Positions 54,306 to 64,000 of a stretch of 64,000 nucleotides of DNA are shown here, one piece after another. The DNA is from Acanthosepion esculentum (Eukaryota > Mollusca > Cephalopoda > Sepiida > Sepiidae), in contig OZ038496.1 of assembly GCA_964036315.1 (NCBI GenBank), positions 13,379,883 through 13,443,882 of the forward strand, written 5' to 3'. The number at the start of each line of letters is the position of its first letter. The stretch's first letter is position 1. The notes beneath the pieces are model-generated. The model was given only the letters and a program-made list of their open reading frames with translations. It did no database searches and was not told the origin of the DNA. Position numbers and translations under genes: made by a program.

Positions 54306-54394
54306 TTCTCTGTGGCTTGATCGGTTAAGAGCATGTCAGGCTAAATGATGGTTCCGTATAGGATACAAGTTCGATTCCTGTCGGAGAACGAATA
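54306..54394 (+). tRNA. tRNA-like sequence, probably a SINE head
   Basis: 'TTCTCTG' at the start pairs fully (one G-U) with 'CGGAGAA' at the end, as an acceptor stem. 'TGGCTTGATCGGTTAAGAGC' is a good box A/D arm and 'AAGTTCGATTCCTGT' a good box B/T arm with one mismatch. The anticodon arm does not fold cleanly and the region between is a little long. It lies between two copies of the hairpin arm sequence, so it is more likely part of a dispersed element than a working tRNA gene. Confidence 0.45.
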
Positions 54395-54417
54395 TTTTCT
54401 ATGAAAATTTCTCGGAC

Positions 54418-54565
54418 ATTCAGGCCGGTAAATGTTGTTTAATACTGTTTATTATAAAACAGAGCATTTACTTAAATATCTGTATCTATAAAAAGAATGT
54501 ATATACATAAAAATGTCTTAAAAATAATTGTCAGACTTTGTCCATTTCATAATGTTTTGTATATA
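54418..54565 (+). repeat. Third copy of the hairpin-arm sequence
   Basis: 'GTAAATGTTGTTTAATACTG' through 'AAAAATGTCTTAAAAATAAT' and 'GTCAGACTTTGTCCATTTCA', parallel to 54,066-54,190. Confidence 0.8.
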
Positions 54566-54568
54566 TTG

Positions 54569-55674
54569 TTATGTTAGCCCAATAGTTGTACCGTCACCTC
54601 AGATTTTATAAGCATGTTTTAAGTACATTGTATATTTGCAACAAAACATAGAAATCTTAATAACTTCTTTATTTCTTGAAGATGCAGATTGTGGGATATA
54701 TTTTTTTTATAGCCAGATGAGTCGGGGCCAGTTCTTGGAAAAGAACCTTCCCTTTCCCTCCCCATTTCCTATCTGGTCTCTGATCGCAAGGCCAAACGAA
54801 CACTGTTTGACAGATAAGTGCCAATGACCTTAACAATGTTCCATGAATGACGCCTCCTCATTTTTTTCGTAGGCCGACACATGACTTAAACCATAATGGT
54901 CCTGTTTCGCGTGTGTTGAGGTAACGACGACTTCACTTAGTTTCTGGCCCTCGGAGGAAGTGGACGCCACCAAAATCAGTCTTAGCTGTTTGCCGTTGGA
55001 AGAAGCAGATGTCACCAAAACCAGACTTCGCTGTTTGCTGCCAGAAGAATTAGATGCCACCAAAAACCAAAGGACCGACCAGAGAATCTAGAATAACATC
55101 CTGAACCCAAGTCGGCTACACTCCCGTGATTTTTCCGTGTGTTCTTCTCGCCATCAACACGGATTGGACATCGGCAATCAAAAACTCATATTAGAACATC
55201 GACAATCTCACCCTTCACTTTCAGAGAAGTGTATGAATATCCTTTCGATCAAACTATACCCTGATAATAACCGATCGACGTTGATCCCAACCTTATGTAA
55301 GTTTTTGCATGTTTTTCTATATCTTATAATCTGCTATCTCTACATTCATGTGTTTCGTCGCATTAGTATCTGTTTAATTGGTAACTTATCTCCCCATCCC
55401 TTATATTATTTAGTTTTCTTTTTCTTACTTTCACACTGTGTATATTTTATAAATAAAATCTTTGTATTATATATTCTCGTGTCGTCTTCTGTTATCCTGT
55501 GTCTGCATATTGTTCGTTTTCTCACTGCGTTTACCGACGTCCAGAATTGGAGAATTCCCCTCCCAATGTTCTTTTCTTTATTTTTATATCAAACCTTGGG
55601 ATCTCTTATTTATTTTTTTTATTTTGTCATTGCGTCCCGGCTATCGTAGTCCCAACGAAACGCCGGGCGTAACA
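54569..55674 (+). mobile_element. Probable solo LTR (~1.1 kb)
   Basis: Begins 'TGTTATGTTAGCCC' and ends 'GGCGTAACA', so TGTTA/TAACA inverted tips. A poly(A) signal 'ATAAATAAAATC' lies at 55,449, followed within ~25 nt by a candidate end of R. Three ~54-bp subrepeats ('AGATGCCACCAAAAACC' type) lie at 54,945-55,070. I found no clear target duplication and no internal gag/pol on either side. Short Ser-rich or Phe-rich open frames here are not genes. Confidence 0.45.
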
Positions 55675-55689
55675 GAATATATATAAAAT

Positions 55690-55885
55690 AATCTCAAATT
55701 TTATTTTCAAGTCTATAAATATTCAAAGTCATCTGGAGCCAATGGTGATTTTATTGAATAAATTTACTCTTTAGTATTTCAAGATATTTTTGTGTAATTT
55801 TGGAAAATATATTTCTTAAAATGAGATGTCAGCGTTATCTTCATTTTTGAGTGATTAGACAACAATTTATCCATCGCACTCTGTA
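55690..55885 (+). mobile_element. End of the mariner-like element seen at 27 kb, opposite orientation
   Basis: Reverse complement of about 27,240-27,400: 'AATTTACTCTTTAGTATTTC', 'TTTTTGTGTAATTTTGG', then 'GAGATGTCAGCGTTATCTTC' and 'CAACAATTTATCCATCGCAC'. Here the terminal unit is present once. Its tip lies only a few bases from the next mariner (55,891). Confidence 0.75.
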
Positions 55886-55999
55886 GGTTCTGGGTTGTCC
55901 AAAAAGTTCATGCCGATTTTTAAGGGAACTTAAAACACAAAACAAAATTATGCCATTAAATATTTATTCAATTAAATATGAACCATTTTGTTGCTCAAC

Positions 56000-57300
56000 C
56001 CTTTCTTCATTTTTCCTTCAACTTAAATATTCCATCTTCCCAGAATGTTGGTGGTTTCTCAGCAAAGAACTCATTAAGGTGTTTTTTATGTCATCCAAAG
56101 AATTAAAATCTTTACCATTGAGATTATTTTGCAAGGACCTGAATAAATGAAAACCCAAAGAAGCAATGTCTGATGAATATAGTGGGTGGGGTAACACATA
56201 ATAAACAAGCTGCAACATTTTTTACCAGGTGGCCCAAGAAATGTGAGGTCTGGCACTATCCTGATGGAAAACAACACCTTTCCTGTTCATCAATTCTGGG
56301 CGTTTTTTCTTGAATTGCTGCCTTTAGTTTGTCCAGTTGCAAGCAGTACTTTTCAGAATCAATTGACTGGTTCCTTGGCAGAAGCACATAAGACAGGATT
56401 CCTTTCCAATCCCATCAGATACACAGCATGGCTTTCTTAAAATGAAGACCTACTTTTGAGGTGGCTAAAGTTGGCTCATGTCACTTACCCGAGGATCTTT
56501 TTCACTGAACATTGTTGTAAACTATCCATTTCTCATCACGTATCACAAATTGCTTTAAAAAGGATGCATTTTCATTGTGTTTATGCAGCCAATCAGAAAT
56601 GAAATGTTGTTGCATACCCACTTCTTGCTGGGAGTAATCTTAGGGTGACGGTCTTGATTCACTCATAACGTTGCATCTTCTCTTGCTTTTCTTTACTTCT
56701 CTCAGTCGGGTGGTCACTAGTCGGTTTGTTCAGAGGTAAAATGAGGACTTCAACAAAAGGGATTTTTAAACTTATCTATTTTATTAACACGTCAATGTGT
56801 ACATTTTTAACTAGCCAGTATGGTCGCTCTATCAGCCCCAGTGAGGAGCAAGTTCCCCAAGACACGATATAACCACATCTGATCTCTTTCTAAATCTAAC
56901 ATTCCCACGTTCAGCTAAGCCAATCAAAATCGAGATCCCTATTTTGTCTACCAGCTGACCCCAAGGTCAGCCACAGAAGGTCTGGATTTTGATGAATTTA
57001 GTTTTTCTGCCAATTCCTGCATTGTGCAATGCAGGTTATTCTCAAGCAATGTCTTGATTTGGTCATCACCTGTAGTGGGGGGGGGGGCTGGGTGTTGTTC
57101 ATCAAAAAAGGCTACAATCACCAACTCTAAACTTAGTGAACCTCCTTCCATACATTTCTGTCAGTTAAAGCACCCTCATCATACACAGCACATATCTTTT
57201 TTGTTGCTTGTGAGGTATTTTTGCCTTTATGGTAACAAAAAGGCCTCAAGGGTCGAAAATGCAACTTATAATCTTCCATTTTCATACGGATGCAAAATTG
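56000..57300 (-). pseudogene. Mariner transposase, inactive
   Basis: Read from the 5' end: 'KLHFRPLRPFCYHKGKNTSQ' and 'ATKKICAVYDEGALTDRNVW' (57,270-57,150; first helix-turn-helix), 'DDQIKTLLENNLHCTMQELA' (57,070; second helix-turn-helix), an insertion, 'FVIRDEKWIVYNN' (56,540; first catalytic Asp), 'FHQDSARPHISWATW' and a stop (56,265; second Asp), 'YYVLPHPLYSSDIASLGFHL' (56,210-56,150) and 'NLNGKDFNSLDDIKN'. Counting 34 residues from the second Asp, the expected third Asp is Gly ('SLGF'), so the catalytic triad is lost, besides frameshifts and stops. Confidence 0.85.
56690..56945. repeat. Insertion inside the mariner transposase
   Basis: 'CAGTCGGGTGGTCACTAGTC' to 'GACCCCAAGGTCAGC' has no counterpart in mariner coding sequence and separates helix-turn-helix and catalytic parts. 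Its origin is unknown. Confidence 0.45.
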
Positions 57301-57719
57301 ACACAAATTACAAAAAAAATTTAAACTTTCTTTCTCAATAGATAGTTTAAAGTGTGCTCTAATCAGAAATGTAAGCAAATTATATCTGTCAATAAATTTG
57401 ACATGTTTTAACATGTGAGAACATTAATGGCTAAAAATTGGCATGAACTTTTCGGACAACCCAATACAAATTAAATAAAAACAAAACGATTAACACTGTA
57501 TTTCAATCTTCTTTCATAAAGATTTTTTTGCCATTATTCTTATATAAATTTACAACCCAGGAGGAACATTTATTAAACAAATACATCAAAGCTTTCAATT
57601 ATTTTAATGATTACATATAAACTGATATAGCAAATGCTAAAGACATACATAGGAAGAAGATGCAAGCCTCTCCATCGTAAACATATGGTGCATGAACAGA
57701 CAGAGTGAATATTCTTTTT

Positions 57720-58540
57720 TAATCATTTCACCCCAAGCAAGGCAATAAAGCCACTAAGATGCAAGAGGTTACTGGCAGTGAAAGTGAATGAAAAAACTTT
57801 AGTAAGGAGAAAGGACACTAAAAGAACAGCTTTCCGGAAGACAGAAGAGGATGATTGACATTGAATTTATATTTTTAAAGAACGTAAGTGGCATGGAAGC
57901 AAAAAACAAGAAAAGAGTTCCACCAGTGGGAAATGCAAGAAAAGAAATTATTCGAAAAGAACTTACTAGTTGCCAATTTAATAGTACAATTAAATTTACA
58001 CGGTCAAGTTACCAAGGAGGAAAGCTCATTAGAGAAATTGTCATGAAAATATTTAGAGAAAAGACAGAGGGAAGCCACAACAAAGCAGTGGGAAAGTGGC
58101 TGAAGATGCCTGGCCAGGACTGATAACATTACAGACACTTCTTTGGATTTTGTCAAGAATCTTGAGAGATATAGCAGCAACCCCAGATCAGATATGGCAG
58201 CAGTATTCAATGCATGGACAAATGGTAGATTTATAAGTGTGCAAGATGGATTCTGAAGAGAAAAACTGTCTGGCAAGACACAGTGAAGCAACTTTCCTAG
58301 CAGCAGACCTAGCAATTGATTCACTATAATCACTCTACTTCATGTAAGTAGAAAACATGAGACCAAGAAGACTCAGTGAGTCACTCCTCTGGAGATGCGG
58401 GTTACCCATGCTGATGAAAGGCAAAAAATGGTTCTCTATGGTAATTAAAAGATAGCAGTTTCATTTTGGAAGTGGCAAAATTTACAAGCCATATCTCACT
58501 CAAGTTAACCACTGATTGGAGGTAATTTTCAAAAAGTTGA
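57720..58540 (-). mobile_element. LINE 3' portion
   Basis: From 58,540 down: 'NASKTKL'-type region (about 58,460), 'NPSCTLINLPFVHALNTAAI' in a shifted frame, 'SLKILDKIQRSVCNV' (58,150), 'LQPLSHCFVVASLCLFSKYF' and 'HDNFSNELSSLVT' (58,100-58,004), the C-terminus (57,960-57,860) and the 3' UTR, which ends 'GCCTTGCTTGGGGTGAAATG' at 57,726. This is the most continuous example of the 3' half among the minus-strand copies, but it is frameshifted. Confidence 0.75.
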
Positions 58541-58828
58541 TCATTTAATAGATATCTATAGTCTAGAAAAATTCACACTATATATTAACTCATCCTAGAC
58601 AACAATAGATTGTGGCTCTTTGACTCTTAATAATCCTGAAATGGTATCTTTCTAAAATTATTATAAAAGCAGTCCATGGAGGTTGTTACTATAGAAATGC
58701 ATTGCCAATCAAAAAAGGATTGTCAGGGGGCCAGGAATTGATGTGAACATTAATGACAAAGAAGTTATACATAGAATGAATTGCATAGGTAATGATTTTA
58801 TTCTAGAAATGTATTGAAAATACAAAGG

Positions 58829-58953
58829 GGGATGCTGAAAAGTTCTTAGCTTAATTGAGAAGAGATTTCCCCCAGACCCCAAATTCTAATGTTTCTTCAT
58901 TTGATCAAATTCTGGGAAGTGGATCAGTTTGAGAACTTTTCAGGACTGCTTTG
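58829..58953. repeat. Small inverted repeat (possible MITE, ~125 bp)
   Basis: 'TGCTGAAAAGTTCTTAGC' on the left and 'TTTGAGAACTTTTCAGGAC' on the right are imperfect inverted tips. The centre is non-coding. The tips resemble mariner-type ends. Confidence 0.4.
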
Positions 58954-58999
58954 CAAAAAAACAAGTGGCTGCCATTGATTAGAAATTAAGAAAGGTTAT

Positions 59000-59005
<6 letters not shown>

Positions 59006-59034
<29 letters not shown>
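59006..59034. repeat. (TA)n microsatellite
   Basis: About 14 TA repeats. Confidence 0.9.
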
Positions 59035-59038
<4 letters not shown>

Positions 59039-59059
59039 GACTCCCTCATCGTATTCGAC

Positions 59060-59445
59060 GTATGAGGGTCAAGCAGCTCAGTTCCTAGGAACCAACAGCC
59101 CAGACACCAGCACATATGATTTGATTATAGTGAAGGTTTCGTGCAGAACCATCCACACTTTTTGAAGGGCTGAATACAGAGACCTGGTGCATTACGTGCC
59201 GCAAGGTCCCCAAACGACACTCCACAGGTTTTGAATTCAGAGTTTCCTTCTCCTAGACCAGTTGCCATCCAAGGCTGTAGAACCCAGTCTGTCCTGCTAT
59301 TTACCCATAGCTGGAGGGAGAAGAAGAGGATTCATACCTTTCCCAAGGGTATTAGCACGTAAGTGAATGTAATGGATTTGACTGGAATTCGAACTCGGCT
59401 CTCCTATTCCTCAATCCGAGCCACTACCCACTACTCCACCGTGCC
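59060..59445 (-). mobile_element. tRNA-derived SINE, long copy
   Basis: Minus strand: 'GTGGAGTAGTGGGTAGTGGC' (box A-like), 'CCGAGTTCGAATTCCAG' (box B), 'CATTCACTTACGTGCTAATA', then a body with 'CAGACTGGGTTCTACAGC' extending to about 59,060. The first ~170 bp correspond to 29,110-29,275 (plus). The right boundary is a (TA)n run at 59,452-59,469. Confidence 0.65.
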
Positions 59446-59454
59446 TTCTTATAT

Positions 59455-59935
59455 ATATATATATATATTAATCAATTTCACCCCAAGCAAGGCAGTGAAG
59501 CCACTAAGACACAAGAGGTTACTGGGTGTGGAAGAATTAGAAAACAGAAACATTACTAAGGAGCAAGAACAAAAGAAGAGTAATCAGAAGGACTGTAAAA
59601 AGTGATTGACATTGCATTTAAATTATTAACTAGAATGCATGGAACTGGAAGAGAGTTCTGCAAGTGAGAAGTACAAGAAAAGAAACTTATCATAGAACTG
59701 ATGGTTACATCCAGCTGACTCAACTGTAAATTGGTGAGGCCTCATCGGTAGCCAAGGTACCATAGCAAAGAGATCAGCTGAACAATTGTCATGAAAGTAT
59801 TTATAGAAAAGGTAGAGAGAGGCAACTTTATGCCGGTGAGAAAGTGACTGAAGCTGAGATGCCAGATAAGGACCAATAATATTGCTGAGTCCTCTTTGGA
59901 TTTTATGTATAGTAGGGGAGAGGAAGACAAAGAGC
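59455..59935 (-). mobile_element. LINE 3' end, truncated
   Basis: Minus strand: 'QLQSLSHRHKVASLYLFYKY' and 'FHDNCSADLFAMVPWLPMRP' (59,870-59,750), 'HQFTVESAGCNHQFYDKFLF' (59,735-59,680), then a decayed C-terminus and the 3' UTR ending 'GCCTTGCTTGGGGTGAAATT' near 59,475. It starts in (TA)n at 59,452. Confidence 0.75.
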
Positions 59936-59936
59936 A

Positions 59937-60245
59937 TGATATCACCTGGAATTGCAGTCTCATCACATTTAAACAGTGGTTCTCGTACAATCTCCGAAGT
60001 TAAGCAACGTCGAGTCTGGTCAGTACCTAGGTGGATGACCTCTTGGGAATACCCGGTGCTGTAAGCTTGGATGTGCAGGTGGTGTAATGGATAATGGCTT
60101 GGGATTGTTGATCAAAAAGCTGAGTTCCAATTCCAGTTAGGGCGGTTATATTCACTCACATGCAAATACCTTTGCGAAAGGTATCAATCCACGTCTTCTT
60201 CCCCCAGTCATAGGTTAATTAGCAGGACATGTATCAATAAATCAT
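59937..60245 (+). mobile_element. Composite 5S rRNA/tRNA SINE, second copy
   Basis: 59,937-60,069 is 5S rRNA-like: 'TCCGAAGTTAAGCAACGTCG' (A box) and 'GATGACCTCTTGGGAATACC' (C box), ending 'CGGTGCTGTAAG'. Next come 'GGTGGTGTAATGGATAATGG', 'GAGTTCCAATTCCAGTTAGG', 'TATATTCACTCACATGC' and the tail 'AGGTTAATTAGCAGGACATG'. It preserves the 5S part better than the copy at 48.9 kb. Confidence 0.75.
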
Positions 60246-60545
60246 TATTCTTTCAAAAAAAATTCTCAGAATCTAAATATATTTTCTGGCTTTAAAAAAC
60301 CTGTAAAAGCCGTAAAGAACAATATTTCAATCAAGCCTCCTTCTACTCACTGCCGATTACACCAGAATCAGCTATGGGTCCAATTTACACTCGAGTCAAA
60401 AAAGTGAGACATGGATCAGGTTTATAGCTAATCAAGGAAAGAAAGGATTACATCTAAAATTGAGAGAGAGGTGGGGGGCAGGGGTTAACATCAGACACAT
60501 TTCAGTTATTATCAGAAATAACAAAAATGACAAGAAATCCAGAAA
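60246..60545. other. Nothing recognised
   Basis: AT-rich spacer with short open frames of no recognisable content. Confidence 0.5.
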
Positions 60546-60546
60546 A

Positions 60547-60632
60547 ATACTATTGACAGGATCCATCAGAAAAATACTATCGACAGGATCCATCAGAAAA
60601 ATACTATCGACAGGATCCATCAGAAAAATAAC
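60547..60632. repeat. Tandem array, 27-bp unit, three copies
   Basis: 'GACAGGATCCATCAGAAAAA' plus 'TACTATC' repeated. The 9-codon period gives a repeated minus-strand peptide that is not a gene. Confidence 0.92.
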
Positions 60633-61085
60633 TGATCATCCATTTCATTGTTATTGCATTTCTTTCTCTGACTTCTTAACTTGTGATTTCAAAATTTTTT
60701 TTTTAATTTAAAAGTATGAGTGGGATATGTTACTTGATTTTTCTTTGTCACCAATTTGAATTAATTTTCTGTTTTTCTTTTCGTTTTACAAATCTCTTAT
60801 TTGGAAACATTAAATCATAATTAATTTTACATATTCTTTTGGTTTTTGAGTTTGAACAAATTTTGACATCTCCACCACATTTGCTTCCTTTTCAAGTTCC
60901 TTGACTGATGTTTACAAACATGGCTTCTTCAAAGTTTAAAATTAACCCAGATAATTCATTTTTTTCCATTAAATCTGCTCCCCATTCAAAAGTTTAAAAA
61001 AACTAAGATTATGAAAGAAGTAAAAGTAGCCGTAACCCAAATTTTTCATATGCAAAATAAGAGTGTGGGGAGGTGGATGCAAGAG
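60633..61085. other. Nothing recognised
   Basis: AT-rich left flank of the 111-bp satellite. Confidence 0.5.
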
Positions 61086-61089
61086 AGAG

Positions 61090-64000
61090 AGTTTGGTTTG
61101 GTTTATTTTGTTTTACGGCATATCAACCTCAATGGGTTATTTAATGTCAACAACATTTTTCGGATAGATTCGTATGAATAGAATATGTATTCTTTGGTTT
61201 AGATTGGCTTGGTTTATTTTGTTTTACGGCATATCAACCTCAATGGGTTATTTAATGTCAACAACATTTTTCGGATAGATTCGTATGAATAGAATATGTA
61301 TTCTTTGGTTTAGATTGGCTTGGTTTATTTTGTTTTACAGCATATCAACCTCAATGGGTTATTTAATGTCAACAACATTTTTCGGATAGATTCGTATGAA
61401 TAGAATATGTATTCTTTGGTTTAGATTGGTTTGGTTTATTTTGTTTTATGGCATATCAACCTCAATGGGTTATTTAATGTCAACAACATTTTTCGGATAG
61501 ATTCGTATGAATAGAATATGTATTCTTTGGTTTAGATTGGCTTGGTTTATTTTGTTTTACGGCATATCAACCTCAATGGGTTATTTAATGTCAACAACAT
61601 TTTTCGGATAGATTCGTATGAATAGAATATGTATTCTTTGGTTTAGATTGGCTTGGTTTATTTTGTTTTATGGCATATCAACCTCAATGGGTTATTTAAT
61701 GTCAACAACATTTTTCGGATAGATTCGTATGAATAGAATATGTATTCTTTGGTTTAGATTGGCTTGGTTTATTTTGTTTTACGGCATATCAACCTCAATG
61801 GGTTATTTAATGTCAACAACATTTTTCGGATAGATTCGTATGAATAGAATATGTATTCTTTGGTTTAGATTGGCTTGGTTTATTTTGTTTTACGGCATAT
61901 CAACCTCAATGGGTTATTTAATGTCAACAACATTTTTCGGATAGATTCGTATGAATAGAATATGTATTCTTTGGTTTAGATTGGCTTGGTTTATTTTGTT
62001 TTATGGCATATCAACCTCAATGGGTTATTTAATGTCAACAACATTTTTCGGATAGATTCGTATGAATAGAATATGTATTCTTTGGTTTAGATTGGCTTGG
62101 TTTATTTTGTTTTACGGCATATCAACCTCAATGGGTTATTTAATGTCAACAACATTTTTCGGATAGATTCGTATGAATAGAATATGTATTCTTTGGTTTA
62201 GATTGGCTTGGTTTATTTTGTTTTACGGCATATCAACCTCAATGGGTTATTTAATGTCAACAACATTTTTCGGATAGATTCGTATGAATAGAATATGTAT
62301 TCTTTGGTTTAGATTGGCTTGGTTTATTTTGTTTTATGGCATATCAACCTCAATGGGTTATTTAATGTCAACAACATTTTTCGGATAGATTCGTATGAAT
62401 AGAATATGTATTCTTTGGTTTAGATTGGCTTGGTTTATTTTGTTTTACGGCATATCAACCTCAATGGGTTATTTAATGTCAACAACATTTTTCGGATAGA
62501 TTCGTATGAATAGAATATGTATTCTTTGGTTTAGATTGGCTTGGTTTATTTTGTTTTACGGCATATCAACCTCAATGGGTTATTTAATGTCAACAACATT
62601 TTTCGGATAGATTCGTATGAATAGAATATGTATTCTTTGGTTTAGATTGGCTTGGTTTATTTTGTTTTACAGCATATCAACCTCAATGGGTTATTTAATG
62701 TCAACAACATTTTTCGGATAGATTCGTATGAATAGAATATGTATTCTTTGGTTTAGATTGGCTTGGTTTATTTTGTTTTACGGCATATCAACCTCAATGC
62801 GTTATTTAATGTCAACAACATTTTTCGGATAGATTCGTATGAATAGAATATGTATTCTTTGGTTTAGATTGGCTTGGTTTATTTTGTTTTATGGCATATC
62901 AACCTCAATGGGTTATTTAATGTCAACAACATTTTTCGGATAGATTCGTATGAATAGAATATGTATTCTTTGGTTTAGATTGGCTTGGTTTATTTTGTTT
63001 TACGGCATATCAACCTCAATGGGTTATTTAATGTCAACAACATTTTTCGGATAGATTCGTATGAATAGAATATGTATTCTTTGGTTTAGATTGGCTTGGT
63101 TTATTTTGTTTTATGGCATATCAACCTCAATGGGTTATTTAATGTCAACAACATTTTTCGGATAGATTCGTATGAATAGAATATGTATTCTTTGGTTTAG
63201 ATTGGCTTGGTTTATTTTGTTTTACGGCATATCAACCTCAATGGGTTATTTAATGTCAACAACATTTTTCGGATAGATTCGTATGAATAGAATATGTATT
63301 CTTTGGTTTAGATTGGCTTGGTTTATTTTGTTTTATGGCATATCAACCTCAATGGGTTATTTAATGTCAACAACATTTTTCGGATAGATTCGTATGAATA
63401 GAATATGTATTCTTTGGTTTAGATTGGCTTGGTTTATTTTGTTTTACGGCATATCAACCTCAATGGGTTATTTAATGTCAACAACATTTTTCGGATAGAT
63501 TCGTATGAATAGAATATGTATTCTTTGGTTTAGATTGGCTTGGTTTATTTTGTTTTATGGCATATCAACCTCAATGGGTTATTTAATGTCAACAACATTT
63601 TTCGGATAGATTCGTATGAATAGAATATGTATTCTTTGGTTTAGATTGGCTTGGTTTATTTTGTTTTATGGCATATCAACCTCAATGGGTTATTTAATGT
63701 CAACAACATTTTTCGGATAGATTCGTATGAATAGAATATGTATTCTTTGGTTTAGATTGGCTTGGTTTATTTTGTTTTATGGCATATCAACCTCAATGGG
63801 TTATTTAATGTCAACAACATTTTTCGGATAGATTCGTATGAATAGAATATGTATTCTTTGGTTTAGATTGGCTTGGTTTATTTTGTTTTATGGCATATCA
63901 ACCTCAATGGGTTATTTAATGTCAACAACATTTTTCGGATAGATTCGTATGAATAGAATATGTATTCTTTGGTTTAGATTGGCTTGGTTTATTTTGTTTT
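61090..64000. repeat. 111-bp satellite, 26 units in view, continues past the window
   Basis: Unit: 'TTGGCTTGGTTTATTTTGTT', 'TTACGGCATATCAACCTCAA', 'TGGGTTATTTAATGTCAACA', 'ACATTTTTCGGATAGATTCG' and 'TATGAATAGAATATGTATTC'. Units are nearly identical. The main variable position is a CpG near the middle (ACGGC, ATGGC or ACAGC). Each unit has a 34-codon ATG-to-TAG frame on the plus strand, hydrophobic, most likely by chance. No unit starts or ends with target-site or transposon features in view. Confidence 0.97.

Larger units (their letters stand above)
55891..57463 (-). mobile_element. Mariner element, nearly full length with an insertion
   Basis: Terminal inverted repeats of about 30 bp: left 'TGGGTTGTCCAAAAAGTTCA' and right (minus strand) 'TGGGTTGTCCGAAAAGTTCA', both continuing 'TGCC'. 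The length, 1,573 bp, exceeds the usual ~1.3 kb because about 260 bp of foreign sequence (roughly 56,690-56,945) splits the transposase. Confidence 0.85.

Noticed and set aside
54306..54394. Functional tRNA gene
   Set aside because: Acceptor, D and T arms look right, but the anticodon arm does not fold cleanly and the unit sits within repeated sequence; kept only as a tRNA-like element.
55137..55686. 170-codon plus-strand frame with hydrophobic stretches
   Set aside because: Lies within the T-rich part of the probable solo LTR and has no recognisable motif.
61090..64000. 34-codon ORF in each 111-bp satellite unit as a repeated micropeptide
   Set aside because: It is identical in all units because the DNA is; a stop and no promoter or conserved start context argue for chance.

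Overview
This is a repeat-saturated, AT-rich stretch of animal nuclear DNA. No complete, intact host gene can be seen. The mixture of long (TA)n runs, APE-type LINE remnants, a Penelope-like element, Tc1/mariner copies, Ty3/gypsy pieces, tRNA- and 5S-rRNA-derived SINEs and large satellites fits an invertebrate genome. A mollusc, perhaps a cephalopod, is my best guess, but that rests on general impression only.

Layout. 0-15 kb: nested debris of one LINE family (mostly 3' ends), a gypsy LTR with the end of pol (3.45-4.3 kb), several foldback structures, many (TA)n runs, and a deleted Tc1-like element (13.19-14.13 kb). 15.4-24.4 kb: a satellite of about 69 units of 122/123 bp with nested higher-order duplications, next to a short ORF holding a diverged founder-like unit. 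24.9-32 kb: LINE tails, a 68-bp tandem array made from the end of a mariner-like element, that element's decayed transposase, scrambled gypsy gag/protease pieces, and a broken gene of a repetitive family I cannot name. 32-40.4 kb: a compact hammerhead-ribozyme motif, a Penelope-like element (reverse transcriptase plus truncated GIY-YIG) cut off by a 480-bp microsatellite, a 33-bp tandem array, and two LINEs lying tail to tail. 40.4-53 kb: the emptiest part. It holds the one plausible host exon (43.49-43.97 kb, minus strand), a second Tc1-like deletion derivative, direct duplications and a 5S-tRNA SINE. 53-61 kb: a second hammerhead-like motif in an inverted repeat, a long hairpin, a probable solo LTR and a nearly full-length inactive mariner. 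61.09-64 kb: a 111-bp satellite running off the window.

Most protein-coding signal here is dead transposon sequence with stops and frameshifts. The observations most worth following are the two hammerhead motifs, the origin of three tandem arrays from other sequences in the window, the shared Tc1 deletion junction, and the candidate host exon.
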